Source of the DNA: Vibrio sp. HI00D65 | GTDB lineage: Bacteria; Pseudomonadota; Gammaproteobacteria; Enterobacterales; Vibrionaceae | Length of the DNA: 64,000 nucleotides | Direction of reading: 5' to 3' | Assembly (NCBI RefSeq): GCF_001635455.1 | Contig: NZ_LWEH01000613.1 | Span: 62,001-126,000 of the forward strand | Shown here: one piece after another, positions 18,333-27,192 of the stretch | Position numbering within the stretch: the stretch's first letter is position 1 | Layout: every line of letters starts with the position of its first letter | Notes under the pieces: model-generated | What the model was told of the DNA's origin: nothing | The model's database searches: none | Seen by the model: only the letters and a program-made list of their open reading frames with translations | Program-made: the position numbers and the translations under genes

Positions 18333-19553
18333 ATGGCGGCATTTGAATACAAAGCACTGGATGCCAAAGGCAAAAGTAAAAAGGGTTCGATTGAAGCGGA
18401 TAACGCTCGTCAGGCTCGCCAGCGCATAAAAGAGCAAGGCTTAATGCCGGTTGAAATGACCGAAGCTAAAGCGAAAACAGCGAAAGGCTCAACGCCATCG
18501 ACCAGCTTTAAGCGTGGCATCAGTACACCAGACCTTGCTTTGATTACTCGCCAAATTTCAACTCTAGTACAATCAGGTATGCCATTGGAAGAGTGTTTGA
18601 AGGCCGTAGCTGAGCAATCCGAAAAGCCTCGTATTCGAACTATGTTACTGGCAGTTCGCTCCAAAGTGACGGAAGGCTACTCGCTAGCGGATAGCTTAGC
18701 TGATTACCCGCACATCTTTGATGAACTGTTTAGAGCCATGGTGGCGGCTGGTGAGAAATCCGGGCACTTAGACGCGGTACTAGAGCGATTAGCCGATTAC
18801 GCGGAAAACCGCCAGAAAATGCGCTCTAAGCTGCTGCAAGCGATGATCTACCCAGTGGTTCTAGTAGTGTTTGCGGTCACTATCGTTTCGTTCCTATTAG
18901 CAACGGTAGTACCCAAGATTGTTGAACCAATCATCCAGATGGGACAAGAGCTTCCTCAATCCACCCAATTTTTATTGGCATCGAGTGAATTTATCCAGGA
19001 TTGGGGCATCCAATTACTGTTGTTGATCATTGGTGTGATTGTGTTGATTAAGACTGCGCTTAAAAGACCGGGCGTGCGTCTAAGTTGGGATCGAAAATTG
19101 TTGAGTATCCCGTTGATTGGCAAGATAGCGAAAGGCATTAATACCTCTCGTTTTGCCCGTACACTTTCAATCTGTACTTCAAGTGCGATTCCAATCCTTG
19201 AAGGGATGAAGGTTGCGGTTGACGTGATGTCGAACCACCATGTGAAACAACAAGTCTTACAAGCATCAGATAGCGTGAGGGAAGGGGCAAGCCTGCGTAA
19301 AGCGCTTGATCATACTAAGCTTTTCCCACCGATGATGCTGCACATGATTGCTAGTGGTGAGCAGAGTGGTCAATTAGAGCAGATGCTGACTCGTGCAGCC
19401 GATAACCAAGACCAAAGCTTTGAGTCGACGGTAAATATTGCGTTAGGCATTTTTACCCCGGCACTTATTGCTTTGATGGCGGGGTTGGTGCTGTTTATTG
19501 TGATGGCAACTTTGATGCCAATGCTTGAAATGAACAATTTAATGAGCGGCTAA
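18333..19553 (+). CDS. gspF: Type II secretion inner-membrane platform protein GspF
   Basis: Polytopic inner-membrane platform component that works with GspE and GspL. The 406 residues equal EpsF. There are two repeated cytoplasmic GspF domains (TRQISTLVQSGMPLEECLKAVAEQ and ARTLSICTSSAIPILEGMKVAVDVM; each quoted segment shows the helix-Gly-hx-L-x-A pattern) and three membrane spans (about residues 170-195, 225-245 and 375-400). The signature AMIYPVVLVVFAV is present. It is followed by an 81-base gap before gspG. Confidence 0.97.
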   Translation: MAAFEYKALDAKGKSKKGSIEADNARQARQRIKEQGLMPVEMTEAKAKTAKGSTPSTSFKRGISTPDLALITRQISTLVQSGMPLEECLKAVAEQSEKPRIRTMLLAVRSKVTEGYSLADSLADYPHIFDELFRAMVAAGEKSGHLDAVLERLADYAENRQKMRSKLLQAMIYPVVLVVFAVTIVSFLLATVVPKIVEPIIQMGQELPQSTQFLLASSEFIQDWGIQLLLLIIGVIVLIKTALKRPGVRLSWDRKLLSIPLIGKIAKGINTSRFARTLSICTSSAIPILEGMKVAVDVMSNHHVKQQVLQASDSVREGASLRKALDHTKLFPPMMLHMIASGEQSGQLEQMLTRAADNQDQSFESTVNIALGIFTPALIALMAGLVLFIVMATLMPMLEMNNLMSG

Positions 19554-19634
19554 TTCCGTTCATAAAACGTTTTTGGATTATCGAGAGAAGGACACCATTC
19601 CCCTCAACTCGTTGTCTGTACTTTGGAGAAAATA

Positions 19635-20078
19635 ATGAAGAATAAAATGAAGAAACAATCAGGCTTTACCCTACTAGAGGTGATGGTGGTTGTGGTTATC
19701 CTTGGCGTGTTGGCGAGCTTTGTTGTACCTAACCTATTGGGTAATAAAGAGAAGGCTGACCAACAGAAAGCTATCACAGATATCGTGGCACTAGAGAATG
19801 CGCTAGATATGTACAAACTGGATAACAGCGTGTACCCAACAACGGATCAAGGCCTTGATGCACTGGTTTCTAAGCCAAGCAGCCCAGAGCCTCGTAACTA
19901 CCGCGACGGTGGCTACATCAAGCGTTTACCTAACGACCCATGGGGCAACGAGTACCAATACCTAAGCCCTGGTGATAACGGCACTATCGACATCTTTACG
20001 CTTGGTGCTGATGGCCAAGAAGGTGGTGAAGGTATTGCTGCGGATATCGGTAACTGGAACATGCAAGACTTTCAGTAA
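19635..20078 (+). CDS. gspG: Major pseudopilin GspG
   Basis: Main subunit of the type II pseudopilus. The prepilin leader KKQSG precedes FTLLEVMVVVVILGVLASF, with the processing site Gly-Phe and the conserved Glu at position +5 of the mature protein. The C-terminal calcium-binding loop region (DPWGNEYQYLSPGDNGTIDIFTLGADGQ, quoted in part: DPWGNEYQYLSPG) is typical. I chose ATG 19635 because GGAG lies 6 bases upstream; an in-frame TTG four codons earlier overlaps that site. 147 residues. Needs a prepilin peptidase (GspO/PilD), which is not in this window. Confidence 0.96.
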   Translation: MKNKMKKQSGFTLLEVMVVVVILGVLASFVVPNLLGNKEKADQQKAITDIVALENALDMYKLDNSVYPTTDQGLDALVSKPSSPEPRNYRDGGYIKRLPNDPWGNEYQYLSPGDNGTIDIFTLGADGQEGGEGIAADIGNWNMQDFQ

Positions 20079-20144
20079 GCCTAAGCTTATTGTCGCTTGA
20101 TGCCGCTATTTGATGGTCGGACGTAAACATATGGAGTCTGCAAG

Positions 20145-20738
20145 GTGAAAACTACGCACAAACAGCCAGGTTTCACCTTGATTGAGATTCTGCTGGTGTT
20201 GGTATTGCTATCAGTAACGGCGGTCGCTGTGATTGCGACCATTCCTACCAACAGTAAAGATGCCGCAAAAAAATACGCTCAAAGTTTCTATCAACGAATT
20301 CAGCTGCTTAGCGAAGAAGCGATTTTGAGTGGTCTGGATTTTGGTATTCGCATCGATGAAAAGAAGTCGACCTATGTTCTGATGACGCTTAAGTCTGAAG
20401 GCTGGCAAGAAGTCGAATTCGAAAAAATACCCTCTTCAACAGAATTACCAGAAGATCTCGCATTATCACTTAACTTAGGCGGTGGCGCATGGGCAGATGA
20501 TGATCGGTTATTCAACCCAGGAAGCCTATTTGATGAAGATATGTTTGCTGATCTTGAAGAAGAAAAGAAACCTAAGCCACCTCAAGTATACATCTTGTCG
20601 AGTGCTGAAGTGACACCATTTACACTCTCTTTTTATCCCAATACAGGCGATACCATACAAGATGGCTGGCGCATTAAAGCGTCGGATAATGGTGTGATTC
20701 GACTGTTAGAACCAGGAGAAGAAGATGAAGAGGAATAA
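20145..20738 (+). CDS. gspH: Minor pseudopilin GspH
   Basis: Minor type II pseudopilin. A short leader ending KQPG is followed by FTLIEILLVLVLLSVTAVAVIA, with Glu at +5. The mature domain includes KYAQSFYQRIQLLSEEAILSGLDFGIRI, the usual GspH helix-strand start (quoted in part: LLSEEAILSGLDFGI). An acidic insert rich in Asp/Glu near residues 120-150 (DDDRLFNPGSLFDEDMF) makes it 197 residues. It overlaps gspI by 14 bases. Confidence 0.93.
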   Translation: MKTTHKQPGFTLIEILLVLVLLSVTAVAVIATIPTNSKDAAKKYAQSFYQRIQLLSEEAILSGLDFGIRIDEKKSTYVLMTLKSEGWQEVEFEKIPSSTELPEDLALSLNLGGGAWADDDRLFNPGSLFDEDMFADLEEEKKPKPPQVYILSSAEVTPFTLSFYPNTGDTIQDGWRIKASDNGVIRLLEPGEEDEEE

Positions 20739-21099
20739 CCGTTCTCCTTATCGCTCTCGTGGTATGACGCTACTTGAGGTGTTAGTGGCACTCGCGATAT
20801 TTGCTACTGCGGCGATCAGTGTTATTCGCGCCGTAACCCAGCACATCAATACATTGAGCTATTTAGAAGAAAAAACCTTCGCGGCTATGGTCGTTGATAA
20901 TCAAATGGCTTTGGTGATGTTACACCCGGAGAAGCTGAAAAAGACACAAGGCACGCAAGAGCTAGCCGGTCGAGAGTGGTTTTGGAAAGTTACCCCAATC
21001 GATACGGCCGATAATATGCTAAAAGCTTTTGATGTGAGTGTGGCAACTAGCAAAAAGGCTTCTCCAGTCGTTACGGTGCGCAGTTATGTGGTCAACTAA
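20725..21099 (+). CDS. gspI: Minor pseudopilin GspI
   Basis: Minor pseudopilin that, with GspJ and GspK, forms the pseudopilus tip complex. The leader ends SRG and is followed by MTLLEVLVALAIFATAAISVI, with Glu at +5. The 124 residues match EpsI (about 117-125). The ATG sits inside the end of gspH in an AGGAGAAGA context that supplies the ribosome site, so translation is probably coupled. Confidence 0.94.
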   Translation: MKRNNRSPYRSRGMTLLEVLVALAIFATAAISVIRAVTQHINTLSYLEEKTFAAMVVDNQMALVMLHPEKLKKTQGTQELAGREWFWKVTPIDTADNMLKAFDVSVATSKKASPVVTVRSYVVN

Positions 21100-21103
21100 G
21101 AGA

Positions 21104-21850
21104 ATGCGGTTAGTAAAAAGCATGACGGTAAACAACAGTATACCTCGCAAACTAGGTCTACCTTCAAAAGGGAGAGGCTTTACTTTAATTGAGGTGCTCG
21201 TTTCGATTGCTATTTTTGCTACGCTGAGTATGGCGGCCTATCAAGTAGTAAATCAAGTGCAGCGAAGCAACGAGCTTTCAACAGAGCGTAGTGCTCGTTT
21301 GAACCAACTGCAGCGCAGTTTAGTTATCTTAGATAATGATTTTCGCCAGATGGCAGTGCGACAATTTCGTACTGATGGTGAAGAAGCACCATCTAAGCTG
21401 GTCATAGTGAAAGAGTATTTATTGGACTCCGATAGCATAGGTATCGTGTTTACTCGTCTTGGTTGGCACAACCCACAGCAGCAGTTTCCTCGTGGTGAAG
21501 TGACGAAAGTGGGCTACCGTCTAAAAGAAGAGACGCTTGAACGCCTGTGGTGGCGCTACCCAGATACACCCGCAGGGCAGGAAGCGGTCATTACCCCTTT
21601 GCTTGGTGAGGTTGAGGCTTTGGAGTTTGAGTTCTACGATGGAAAGCGTTGGGGCAAAGAATGGCAAGGCGATAAGTCGTTACCAAAGGCGGTGAGACTT
21701 AAGCTGACGTTAAAAGATTATGGTGAGATAGAGCGAATTTATCTGACACCAAGTGGCACCCTAGATCAGGTTGGTGGTGATTCAAACAGTGACTCTTCAA
21801 GCAGTGACTCCTCAGATAGTCGCGAGGGGGACGGTGATGCGTCGAACTAA
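21104..21850 (+). CDS. gspJ: Minor pseudopilin GspJ
   Basis: Tip-complex pseudopilin. The leader KGRG precedes FTLIEVLVSIAIFATLSMAAYQVVNQV, Glu at +5 (quoted in part: FTLIEVLVSIAIFAT). The mature part contains NQLQRSLVILDNDFRQM and YRLKEETLERLWWR, typical of GspJ, and ends in a Ser/Asp-rich tail. The start is uncertain: ATG 21104, five bases after the gspI stop, has AAGAGA nearby; ATG 21122 would remove six residues of leader. 248 residues as given. The 3' end overlaps gspK by 14 bases. Confidence 0.92.
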   Translation: MRLVKSMTVNNSIPRKLGLPSKGRGFTLIEVLVSIAIFATLSMAAYQVVNQVQRSNELSTERSARLNQLQRSLVILDNDFRQMAVRQFRTDGEEAPSKLVIVKEYLLDSDSIGIVFTRLGWHNPQQQFPRGEVTKVGYRLKEETLERLWWRYPDTPAGQEAVITPLLGEVEALEFEFYDGKRWGKEWQGDKSLPKAVRLKLTLKDYGEIERIYLTPSGTLDQVGGDSNSDSSSSDSSDSREGDGDASN

Positions 21851-22883
21851 TCAGCTTGTACTAACAAGACGATCGTTAGGGCGCAAGCAACGTGGTGTTG
21901 CGCTGATTATTATTCTGATGTTATTGGCGATAATGGCAACCATTGCAGGCAGCATGTCGGAACGCTTGTTTACTCAATTCAAACGCGTTGGTAATCAGCT
22001 GAATTACCAACAAGCTTATTGGTATAGCATTGGCGTTGAAGCGCTCGTACAAGATGGTATTAGGCAAAGCTACAAAGACAGTGATACGGTCAACTTAAGT
22101 CAGCCGTGGGCATTGGAAGAGCAGGTATACCCATTAGATTATGGACAAGTTAAAGGGCGTATTATTGACGCGCAATCTTGTTTTAATCTCAATGCATTAG
22201 CGGGAGTGGCAACCACTTCCAGTAACCAAGCACCTTATTTAGTGAAGGTTTGGCAAACCTTATTAGAAAATCAAGACGTTGAGCCTTATCAAGCTGAGGT
22301 TATCGCGCATTCAAGCTGGGAATTTGTCGACAGCGATACTCGAGCAACCTCTTCTGCAGGCGTCGAGGACAGCACTTATGAGGCGATGAAGCCACCTTAT
22401 GTTACGCCAAATGGTTTGATGGCGGATGAGTCCGAGTTGAGAGCGGTGTATCAGGTGACTGGTGAGGTCATGAATAAAGTTCGTCCTTTTGTGTGTGCCT
22501 TACCGACCGATGACTTTCGACTGAATGTGAATACCTTGACGGAGCAACAAGCGCCGTTATTGGAAGCGATGTTTGCACCAGGCTTGAGTGAGTCGGATGC
22601 GAAACAACTGATTGATAAGCGTCCGTTTGATGGCTGGGAGACTGTGGATGACTTCATGGCAGAGGGCGCCATTACCGCAGTGAGTGCTGACGTCAGCAAA
22701 AAAGCAAAAGCATATTTAACTGTAGATAGTGCCTATTTTGAGCTAGATGCAGAGGTTTTAGTTGAGCAATCTCGTGTACGTATACGAACGCTTTTCTATA
22801 GTAGTAATCGAGAAACAGTGACGGTGGTACGCCGTCGTTTTGGAGGAATCAGTGAGCGAGTTTCTGACCGTTCGACTGAGTAG
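21837..22883 (+). CDS. gspK: Minor pseudopilin GspK
   Basis: Largest pseudopilin, capping the pseudopilus. The leader ends KQRG, followed by VALIIILMLLAIMATIAGSM. Position +5 is Ile rather than Glu, which is the rule for GspK. The globular domain carries the GspK repeats (SCFNLNALAGV, FVDSDTRATSSAGVED, LMADESELRAVYQVTGEV and a C-terminal helix-hairpin-helix LSESDAKQLIDKRPFDGWETVDDF, quoted in part). ATG 21837 follows GAGGGGG. 348 residues. It overlaps gspL. Confidence 0.94.
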   Translation: MRRTNQLVLTRRSLGRKQRGVALIIILMLLAIMATIAGSMSERLFTQFKRVGNQLNYQQAYWYSIGVEALVQDGIRQSYKDSDTVNLSQPWALEEQVYPLDYGQVKGRIIDAQSCFNLNALAGVATTSSNQAPYLVKVWQTLLENQDVEPYQAEVIAHSSWEFVDSDTRATSSAGVEDSTYEAMKPPYVTPNGLMADESELRAVYQVTGEVMNKVRPFVCALPTDDFRLNVNTLTEQQAPLLEAMFAPGLSESDAKQLIDKRPFDGWETVDDFMAEGAITAVSADVSKKAKAYLTVDSAYFELDAEVLVEQSRVRIRTLFYSSNRETVTVVRRRFGGISERVSDRSTE

Positions 22884-24081
22884 CGAACCACAGAGCCCTG
22901 TGCAGTGGTTAGTTTGGTCGACAAGCCAACAAGAAGTGATAGCAAGTGGTGAATTGTCTAGCTGGGAGCAGCTGGATGAGTTAACCCCTTACGCAGAAAA
23001 ACGCAGTTGTATCGCTTTATTGCCGGGAAATGAGTGCTTAATTAAGCGTGTTGAGATCCCGAAAGGTGCTGCTCGCCAGTTCGATTCTATGCTGCCGTTT
23101 TTATTAGAAGACGAAGTCGCGCAAGATATCGAAGACTTACACCTGACCGTTTTAGATAAAGATGCAACCCATGCCACTGTGTGTGGTGTTGAGCGTGAGT
23201 GGCTTAAGCAGGCGCTAGATACCTTCCGCGAAGCGAACATTATCTTTCGTAAAGTACTGCCAGACACCTTAGCCTTGCCTTTAGAAGAGCAGGGCATCAG
23301 TGCGCTGCAGATCGACCAACATTGGTTATTGCGTCAAAGCCACTACCAAGCAGTGTCGATCAGTGAAGCATGGCTAGCGATGTTCTTACAAAGCGATTGG
23401 GTTGCCCTGGGTGATGAAGAGCAGTCACCAACGATTTTTAGCTACACCGCACTGCCAAGTGATGACGTCCAACAGCAAAGTGGCATTGAATGGCAAGCTA
23501 AGCCTGCTGAACTGGTGATGTCTTTACTGAGCCAACAAGCCATCACGAGTAGCGTAAACTTACTGACTGGCACCTTTAAAACCAAATCTTCATTCAGTAA
23601 GTACTGGCGCGTATGGCAAAAAGTAGCGATTGCAGCTTGTTTGCTGGTGGCGGTAATCGTCACTCAACAAGTCTTAAAGGTTCGGCAGTATGAGTTACAA
23701 GCTGAAGCGTATCGAATGGAGAGTGAACGTATTTTTAGAAGCGTACTTCCGGGTAAGCAACGTATTCCGACGGTTAGCTACCTGAAGCGCCAGATGAACG
23801 ATGAAGCTAAGAAGTATGGTGGATCGGGTGATGGTGACTCCTTACTTGGATGGCTAGCGTTACTGCCAGAAACCTTAGGACAAGTGAAAGCCATCGAAGT
23901 GAATAGTATTCGCTACGACGGCAACCGCTCAGAGGTGAGATTGGAAGCGAAAAGTTCTGACTTCCAACATTTCGAGACCGCGCGAGTGAAGCTTGAAGAG
24001 AAGTTTACCGTTGAGCAAGGGCCATTGAATCGTAATGGTGATGCCGTATTTGGCAGCTTCACCCTTAAACCCCGTCAATAA
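22852..24081 (+). CDS. gspL: Type II secretion protein GspL
   Basis: Inner-membrane protein that couples the GspE ATPase to the pseudopilus base. The 409 residues comprise an actin-like cytoplasmic domain, one membrane span near residues 258-275 (VAIAACLLVAVIVTQQVL) and a periplasmic ferredoxin-like domain. The start is GTG 22852 with GGAGG placed 5 bases upstream; the reading frame is open a little further upstream from a TTG that overlaps that site. It overlaps the end of gspK by 32 bases. Confidence 0.94.
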   Translation: MSEFLTVRLSSEPQSPVQWLVWSTSQQEVIASGELSSWEQLDELTPYAEKRSCIALLPGNECLIKRVEIPKGAARQFDSMLPFLLEDEVAQDIEDLHLTVLDKDATHATVCGVEREWLKQALDTFREANIIFRKVLPDTLALPLEEQGISALQIDQHWLLRQSHYQAVSISEAWLAMFLQSDWVALGDEEQSPTIFSYTALPSDDVQQQSGIEWQAKPAELVMSLLSQQAITSSVNLLTGTFKTKSSFSKYWRVWQKVAIAACLLVAVIVTQQVLKVRQYELQAEAYRMESERIFRSVLPGKQRIPTVSYLKRQMNDEAKKYGGSGDGDSLLGWLALLPETLGQVKAIEVNSIRYDGNRSEVRLEAKSSDFQHFETARVKLEEKFTVEQGPLNRNGDAVFGSFTLKPRQ

Positions 24082-24101
24082 ACTGCGTAAGGAGATCAGT
24101 G

Positions 24102-24590
24102 ATGAGAAATATGATTGAGCCACTCCAAGCGTGGTGGACTTCAATAAGTCAAAGAGAGCAACGATTAGTGATCGGTTGTTCCATTCTGTTGGTGGTAGGC
24201 ATCGTGTACTGGGGGCTATTGCAGCCGCTTAGCCAGCGAGCTGAGATGGCGCAAAGTCGTATTCAAAGCGAGAAGCAACTACTGGCTTGGGTAACCAATA
24301 AAGCCAACGAAGTGGTAGAGCTGCGAGGAAGTGGTGGGATTGTTGCTAGCCAGCCTTTGAACCAATCTGTGCCTGCTTCTATGCGTCGTTTTAAGATTGA
24401 ATTGATTCGAGTTCAGCCGCGTGGCGAGATGCTGCAAGTCTGGGTCAAACCTGTGCCTTTTAATCAGTTCGTAGACTGGCTGACATACTTGAAAGAGAAG
24501 CAGGGTGTCGAGGTTGAGTTTATGGACATTGATCGTTCCGATAGCCCAGGGGTTATTGAGGTCAACCGACTACAGTTTAAACGAGGTTAA
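24102..24590 (+). CDS. gspM: Type II secretion protein GspM
   Basis: Small inner-membrane partner of GspL. 162 residues, with one membrane span near residues 22-40 (LVIGCSILLVVGIVYWGLL) and a short periplasmic ferredoxin-like domain (FKIELIRVQPRGEMLQVWV, VEFMDIDRSDSPGVIEV). ATG 24102 is preferred because AAGGAG ends 7 bases upstream; GTG 24099 is in frame but closer. One base separates its stop from the gspN start. Confidence 0.94.
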   Translation: MRNMIEPLQAWWTSISQREQRLVIGCSILLVVGIVYWGLLQPLSQRAEMAQSRIQSEKQLLAWVTNKANEVVELRGSGGIVASQPLNQSVPASMRRFKIELIRVQPRGEMLQVWVKPVPFNQFVDWLTYLKEKQGVEVEFMDIDRSDSPGVIEVNRLQFKRG

Positions 24591-24591
24591 T

Positions 24592-25371
24592 GTGAAACGC
24601 GGTTTATCTTTGAAGTTAGGTTTACTTTTTGGCGGTATCTTTATTGTCTTTTTCTCGGTTAGTCTGTTGCTACATCTACCGGCCTCTTTTGTGCTCAAAC
24701 ATGCACCTGCTGTGCGAGGCTTGAATATTGAAGGTGTTGAAGGAACGGTTTGGCAAGGCAGCGCTAATAATATATCTTGGCAGCGTGTTAATTACGGATC
24801 AGTGCAGTGGGACTTCCAGTTCTCTAAACTCTTCCAAGCTAAAGCTGAATTAGCGGTGCGCTTTGGCCGCAATAGCGACATGAACTTGTCAGGAAAAGGG
24901 CGCGTTGGGTACAGTATGAGCGGTGCGTATGCGGAAAACTTAGTCGCATCAATGCCCGCTGCTAACGTGATGAAGTATGCGCCAGCGATTCCAGTCCCGG
25001 TTTCAATTGCTGGACAAGTTGAGCTGACGATCAAGCATGCGATTCATGCTCAACCTTGGTGTCAGTCTGGAGAAGGCACTGTGGCTTGGTCTGGTGCTGC
25101 AGTCGACTCGCCAGTGGGTTCGTTGGACCTCGGTCCTGTGATTGCTGACATCACTTGTGAAGATAATACATTGGCAGCAAAGGGCTCTCAGAAGAGTGCT
25201 CAAGTGGATAGTGAGTTCTCTGCAAGTGTCACACCAAATCAAAGCTACACTTCGGCAGCATGGTTTAAACCGGGTGCAGAATTCCCACCAGCGATGCAAA
25301 GTCAGCTGAAATGGCTTGGTAATCCAGATAGCCAAGGTAAGTACCAGTTTAGCTATCAAGGGCGCTTCTAG
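24592..25371 (+). CDS. gspN: Type II secretion protein GspN
   Basis: Accessory type II secretion protein found in some systems (vibrios, Klebsiella); often dispensable and of unclear function. The 259-residue protein starts at GTG 24592, immediately after the gspM stop, with GAGG upstream. An N-terminal membrane anchor (LGLLFGGIFIVFFSVSLLLHL) precedes a periplasmic beta-rich part containing NIEGVEGTVWQGSANNI, a family-typical block. It is the last gene of the operon, and a strong terminator follows. The prepilin peptidase gene is not attached. Confidence 0.93.
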   Translation: MKRGLSLKLGLLFGGIFIVFFSVSLLLHLPASFVLKHAPAVRGLNIEGVEGTVWQGSANNISWQRVNYGSVQWDFQFSKLFQAKAELAVRFGRNSDMNLSGKGRVGYSMSGAYAENLVASMPAANVMKYAPAIPVPVSIAGQVELTIKHAIHAQPWCQSGEGTVAWSGAAVDSPVGSLDLGPVIADITCEDNTLAAKGSQKSAQVDSEFSASVTPNQSYTSAAWFKPGAEFPPAMQSQLKWLGNPDSQGKYQFSYQGRF

Positions 25372-25420
25372 TTAGCTTCTCAATAACTAAGTTGTGCTAG
25401 TTATCCGATAACAAGACATA

Positions 25421-25457
25421 AAAAATGGGCACCTCATCGAGGTGCCCATTTTATTTT
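25421..25457. terminator. Bidirectional terminator between gspN and cysQ
   Basis: AAAATGGGCACCTC / GAGGTGCCCATTTT is a perfect 14-base stem with T runs on both sides. It ends the gsp operon on the plus strand and nudE-cysQ on the minus strand. Confidence 0.9.
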
Positions 25458-25489
25458 AATACTGTATCAGCTCGAAAGGTCAACAGCCC

Positions 25490-26317
25490 CTAATCTTTGC
25501 TCTGTAAGATCTCGGCCCATGGTAAGTCTGAATCACCCAGTACAATGAAGTTCGGGTTCTCAAGCGTCTCTCTTTCATTGTAAGAGAGTGGCTCTAATTG
25601 CGTGCTTAAGATGCGTCCACCTGCCTCTTCAACAATGCATTGTGTCGCCGCGGTATCCCACTCGCCAGTAGGCCCAAGGCGCAAGTAACAATCGACAGCA
25701 CCTTCTGCGACTAAACAGGCTTTCAAAGCTGCTGAGCCTAATGGCACTAAGTCATAGTTCCAAGCGGGACTCATACGGCTAGTAATACGGTTGATGTCTT
25801 GACGACGGCTGATCGCCATTGCGATAGATTGATTTGGTAGCTCATGACGATGCGTTTTGATTTTAACACTGTCATTGAGGTCTGGAATCTTCCAAGCCCC
25901 TTTACCGCTGTATGCGTAATAGCTCACACCAGAAACTGGAGCATACACCACACCCATTATCGGCTTGTTGTGTTCAATTAAGGCGATAATTGTCGCGAAA
26001 TCACCGCTTCTTGCGATGAACTCCTGTGTTCCATCTAGTGGGTCAACCAGCCAGTAGCGGTCCCATTGCGCCCGCTTTTCTAGGCTAATGTCAGCGGCCT
26101 CTTCAGATAGCACAGGAATATCTGGCGTGAGTTCACTCAGTTTTTTCGAGATCAGTTTATGCGCTGCTAGATCCGCACTGGTGACCGGCGTGTCGTCACT
26201 CTTGGTGAACTCTTCGTAATCTTTCTTTTCGTAGATCTCTAAAATGAGCTGGCCTGCAGAGCGAGCAACCTCAATCACAGAGGGTAGGAGATGAGACAAA
26301 TCTTTTGTTGTTGGCAT
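25490..26317 (-). CDS. cysQ: 3'(2'),5'-bisphosphate nucleotidase CysQ
   Basis: Mg2+-dependent phosphatase of the inositol monophosphatase superfamily that removes adenosine 3',5'-bisphosphate (pAp), a by-product of sulfate assimilation. 275 residues, slightly longer than E. coli CysQ (246). The metal-binding motifs are complete: SEEA (residues about 70-73), VDPLDGTQEFI and GEWDTAATQCIVEEAGG. It follows nudE by 35 bases on the same strand, and the pair looks like one operon acting on nucleotide by-products. Confidence 0.95.
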   Translation of the reverse strand: MPTTKDLSHLLPSVIEVARSAGQLILEIYEKKDYEEFTKSDDTPVTSADLAAHKLISKKLSELTPDIPVLSEEAADISLEKRAQWDRYWLVDPLDGTQEFIARSGDFATIIALIEHNKPIMGVVYAPVSGVSYYAYSGKGAWKIPDLNDSVKIKTHRHELPNQSIAMAISRRQDINRITSRMSPAWNYDLVPLGSAALKACLVAEGAVDCYLRLGPTGEWDTAATQCIVEEAGGRILSTQLEPLSYNERETLENPNFIVLGDSDLPWAEILQSKD

Positions 26318-26352
26318 AAATATTCTCTTACTCTTCGAGTGCGCTTATTGCT

Positions 26353-26904
26353 TTAGTTATTTTTTAGCGAGCGAAGGGTCAATAGTAGGGCGGTAATACT
26401 GCGAGCCTCGCAGAAGTCGAGATGCGTTAATAGCTCTTCGGCTTGAGCAAGCGGCCAGCGCACAATGTCCAGTGGTTCAGGTTCATCACCCTCTAGCTTC
26501 TCTGGGTAGAGGTCTTCTGCGATAAACAGCGTCATTTTGCTAGAAAAGTAAGAGGGAGCGAGAACCACTTCCTTGAGTGGGGTGAGTTTGTTAGCACCAA
26601 AGCCAATCTCTTCTTTGAGTTCACGAACCGCAGCGTCACTTGGTTGTTCACCCGGATCAATCAGCCCTTTTGGAAAGCCGAGCTCGTAGCGTTCAGTTCC
26701 CGCTGCATATTCACGTACTAATAGAATATCGCCTTGCTCAGTAATCGGAACCATCATCACTGCGTTGCGCCCACTAGGCTTCATGCGTTCGTAAGTGCGC
26801 TCTTCACCGTTTGAAAAGCGTAAGTCGAGAGACTCGATAGAGAATAGTCTTGATTGAGCGACAGTTTGTTTAGCCAAAATCTCTGGCTTGGTCCTTTTTG
26901 TCAT
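26353..26904 (-). CDS. nudE: ADP compounds hydrolase NudE
   Basis: Nudix hydrolase active on ADP-ribose, Ap3A and NADH. The Nudix box GFPKGLIDPGEQPSDAAVRELKEEIGFG has the G-x5-E-x7-R-E-x-x-E-E-x-G pattern (quoted segment GLIDPGE and RELKEEIG). 183 residues as in E. coli (186). An upstream in-frame GTG at 26913 is embedded in the AAGGAG ribosome site, which places 8 bases before ATG 26904, so the ATG is the likelier start. It is the first gene of nudE-cysQ. Confidence 0.95.
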   Translation of the reverse strand: MTKRTKPEILAKQTVAQSRLFSIESLDLRFSNGEERTYERMKPSGRNAVMMVPITEQGDILLVREYAAGTERYELGFPKGLIDPGEQPSDAAVRELKEEIGFGANKLTPLKEVVLAPSYFSSKMTLFIAEDLYPEKLEGDEPEPLDIVRWPLAQAEELLTHLDFCEARSITALLLTLRSLKNN

Positions 26905-27134
26905 TGCGCTCACTCCTTAGCTCATTGGAATTCTTTCTTATAAAGTTATTCTAATATAGGGGAAATGACCTTGAGTTCCTAGATCCGAGTTTTCATATCC
27001 GAAAATTATTGAAGCAAGAATCGATTACGATCACTTGCATACCTTACTCAAGCTGGTAACGAGGTGAAAATATTGTTGGATCACAAAAGACTATAGAGAG
27101 AGCGCGATAGTCCTAACTTGCTCATACACATAAC

Positions 27135-27165
27135 AAAAAAGGTTGACGCTTGCGCATCAACCTTC
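27135..27165 (-). terminator. Terminator after nfuA
   Basis: AAGGTTGA / TCAACCTT stem with a GCGC-containing loop, then TTTTTTG on the minus strand; about 30 bases past the nfuA stop. Confidence 0.85.
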
Positions 27166-27192
27166 AAATAGCGATTAACTCTAAATTAGAGA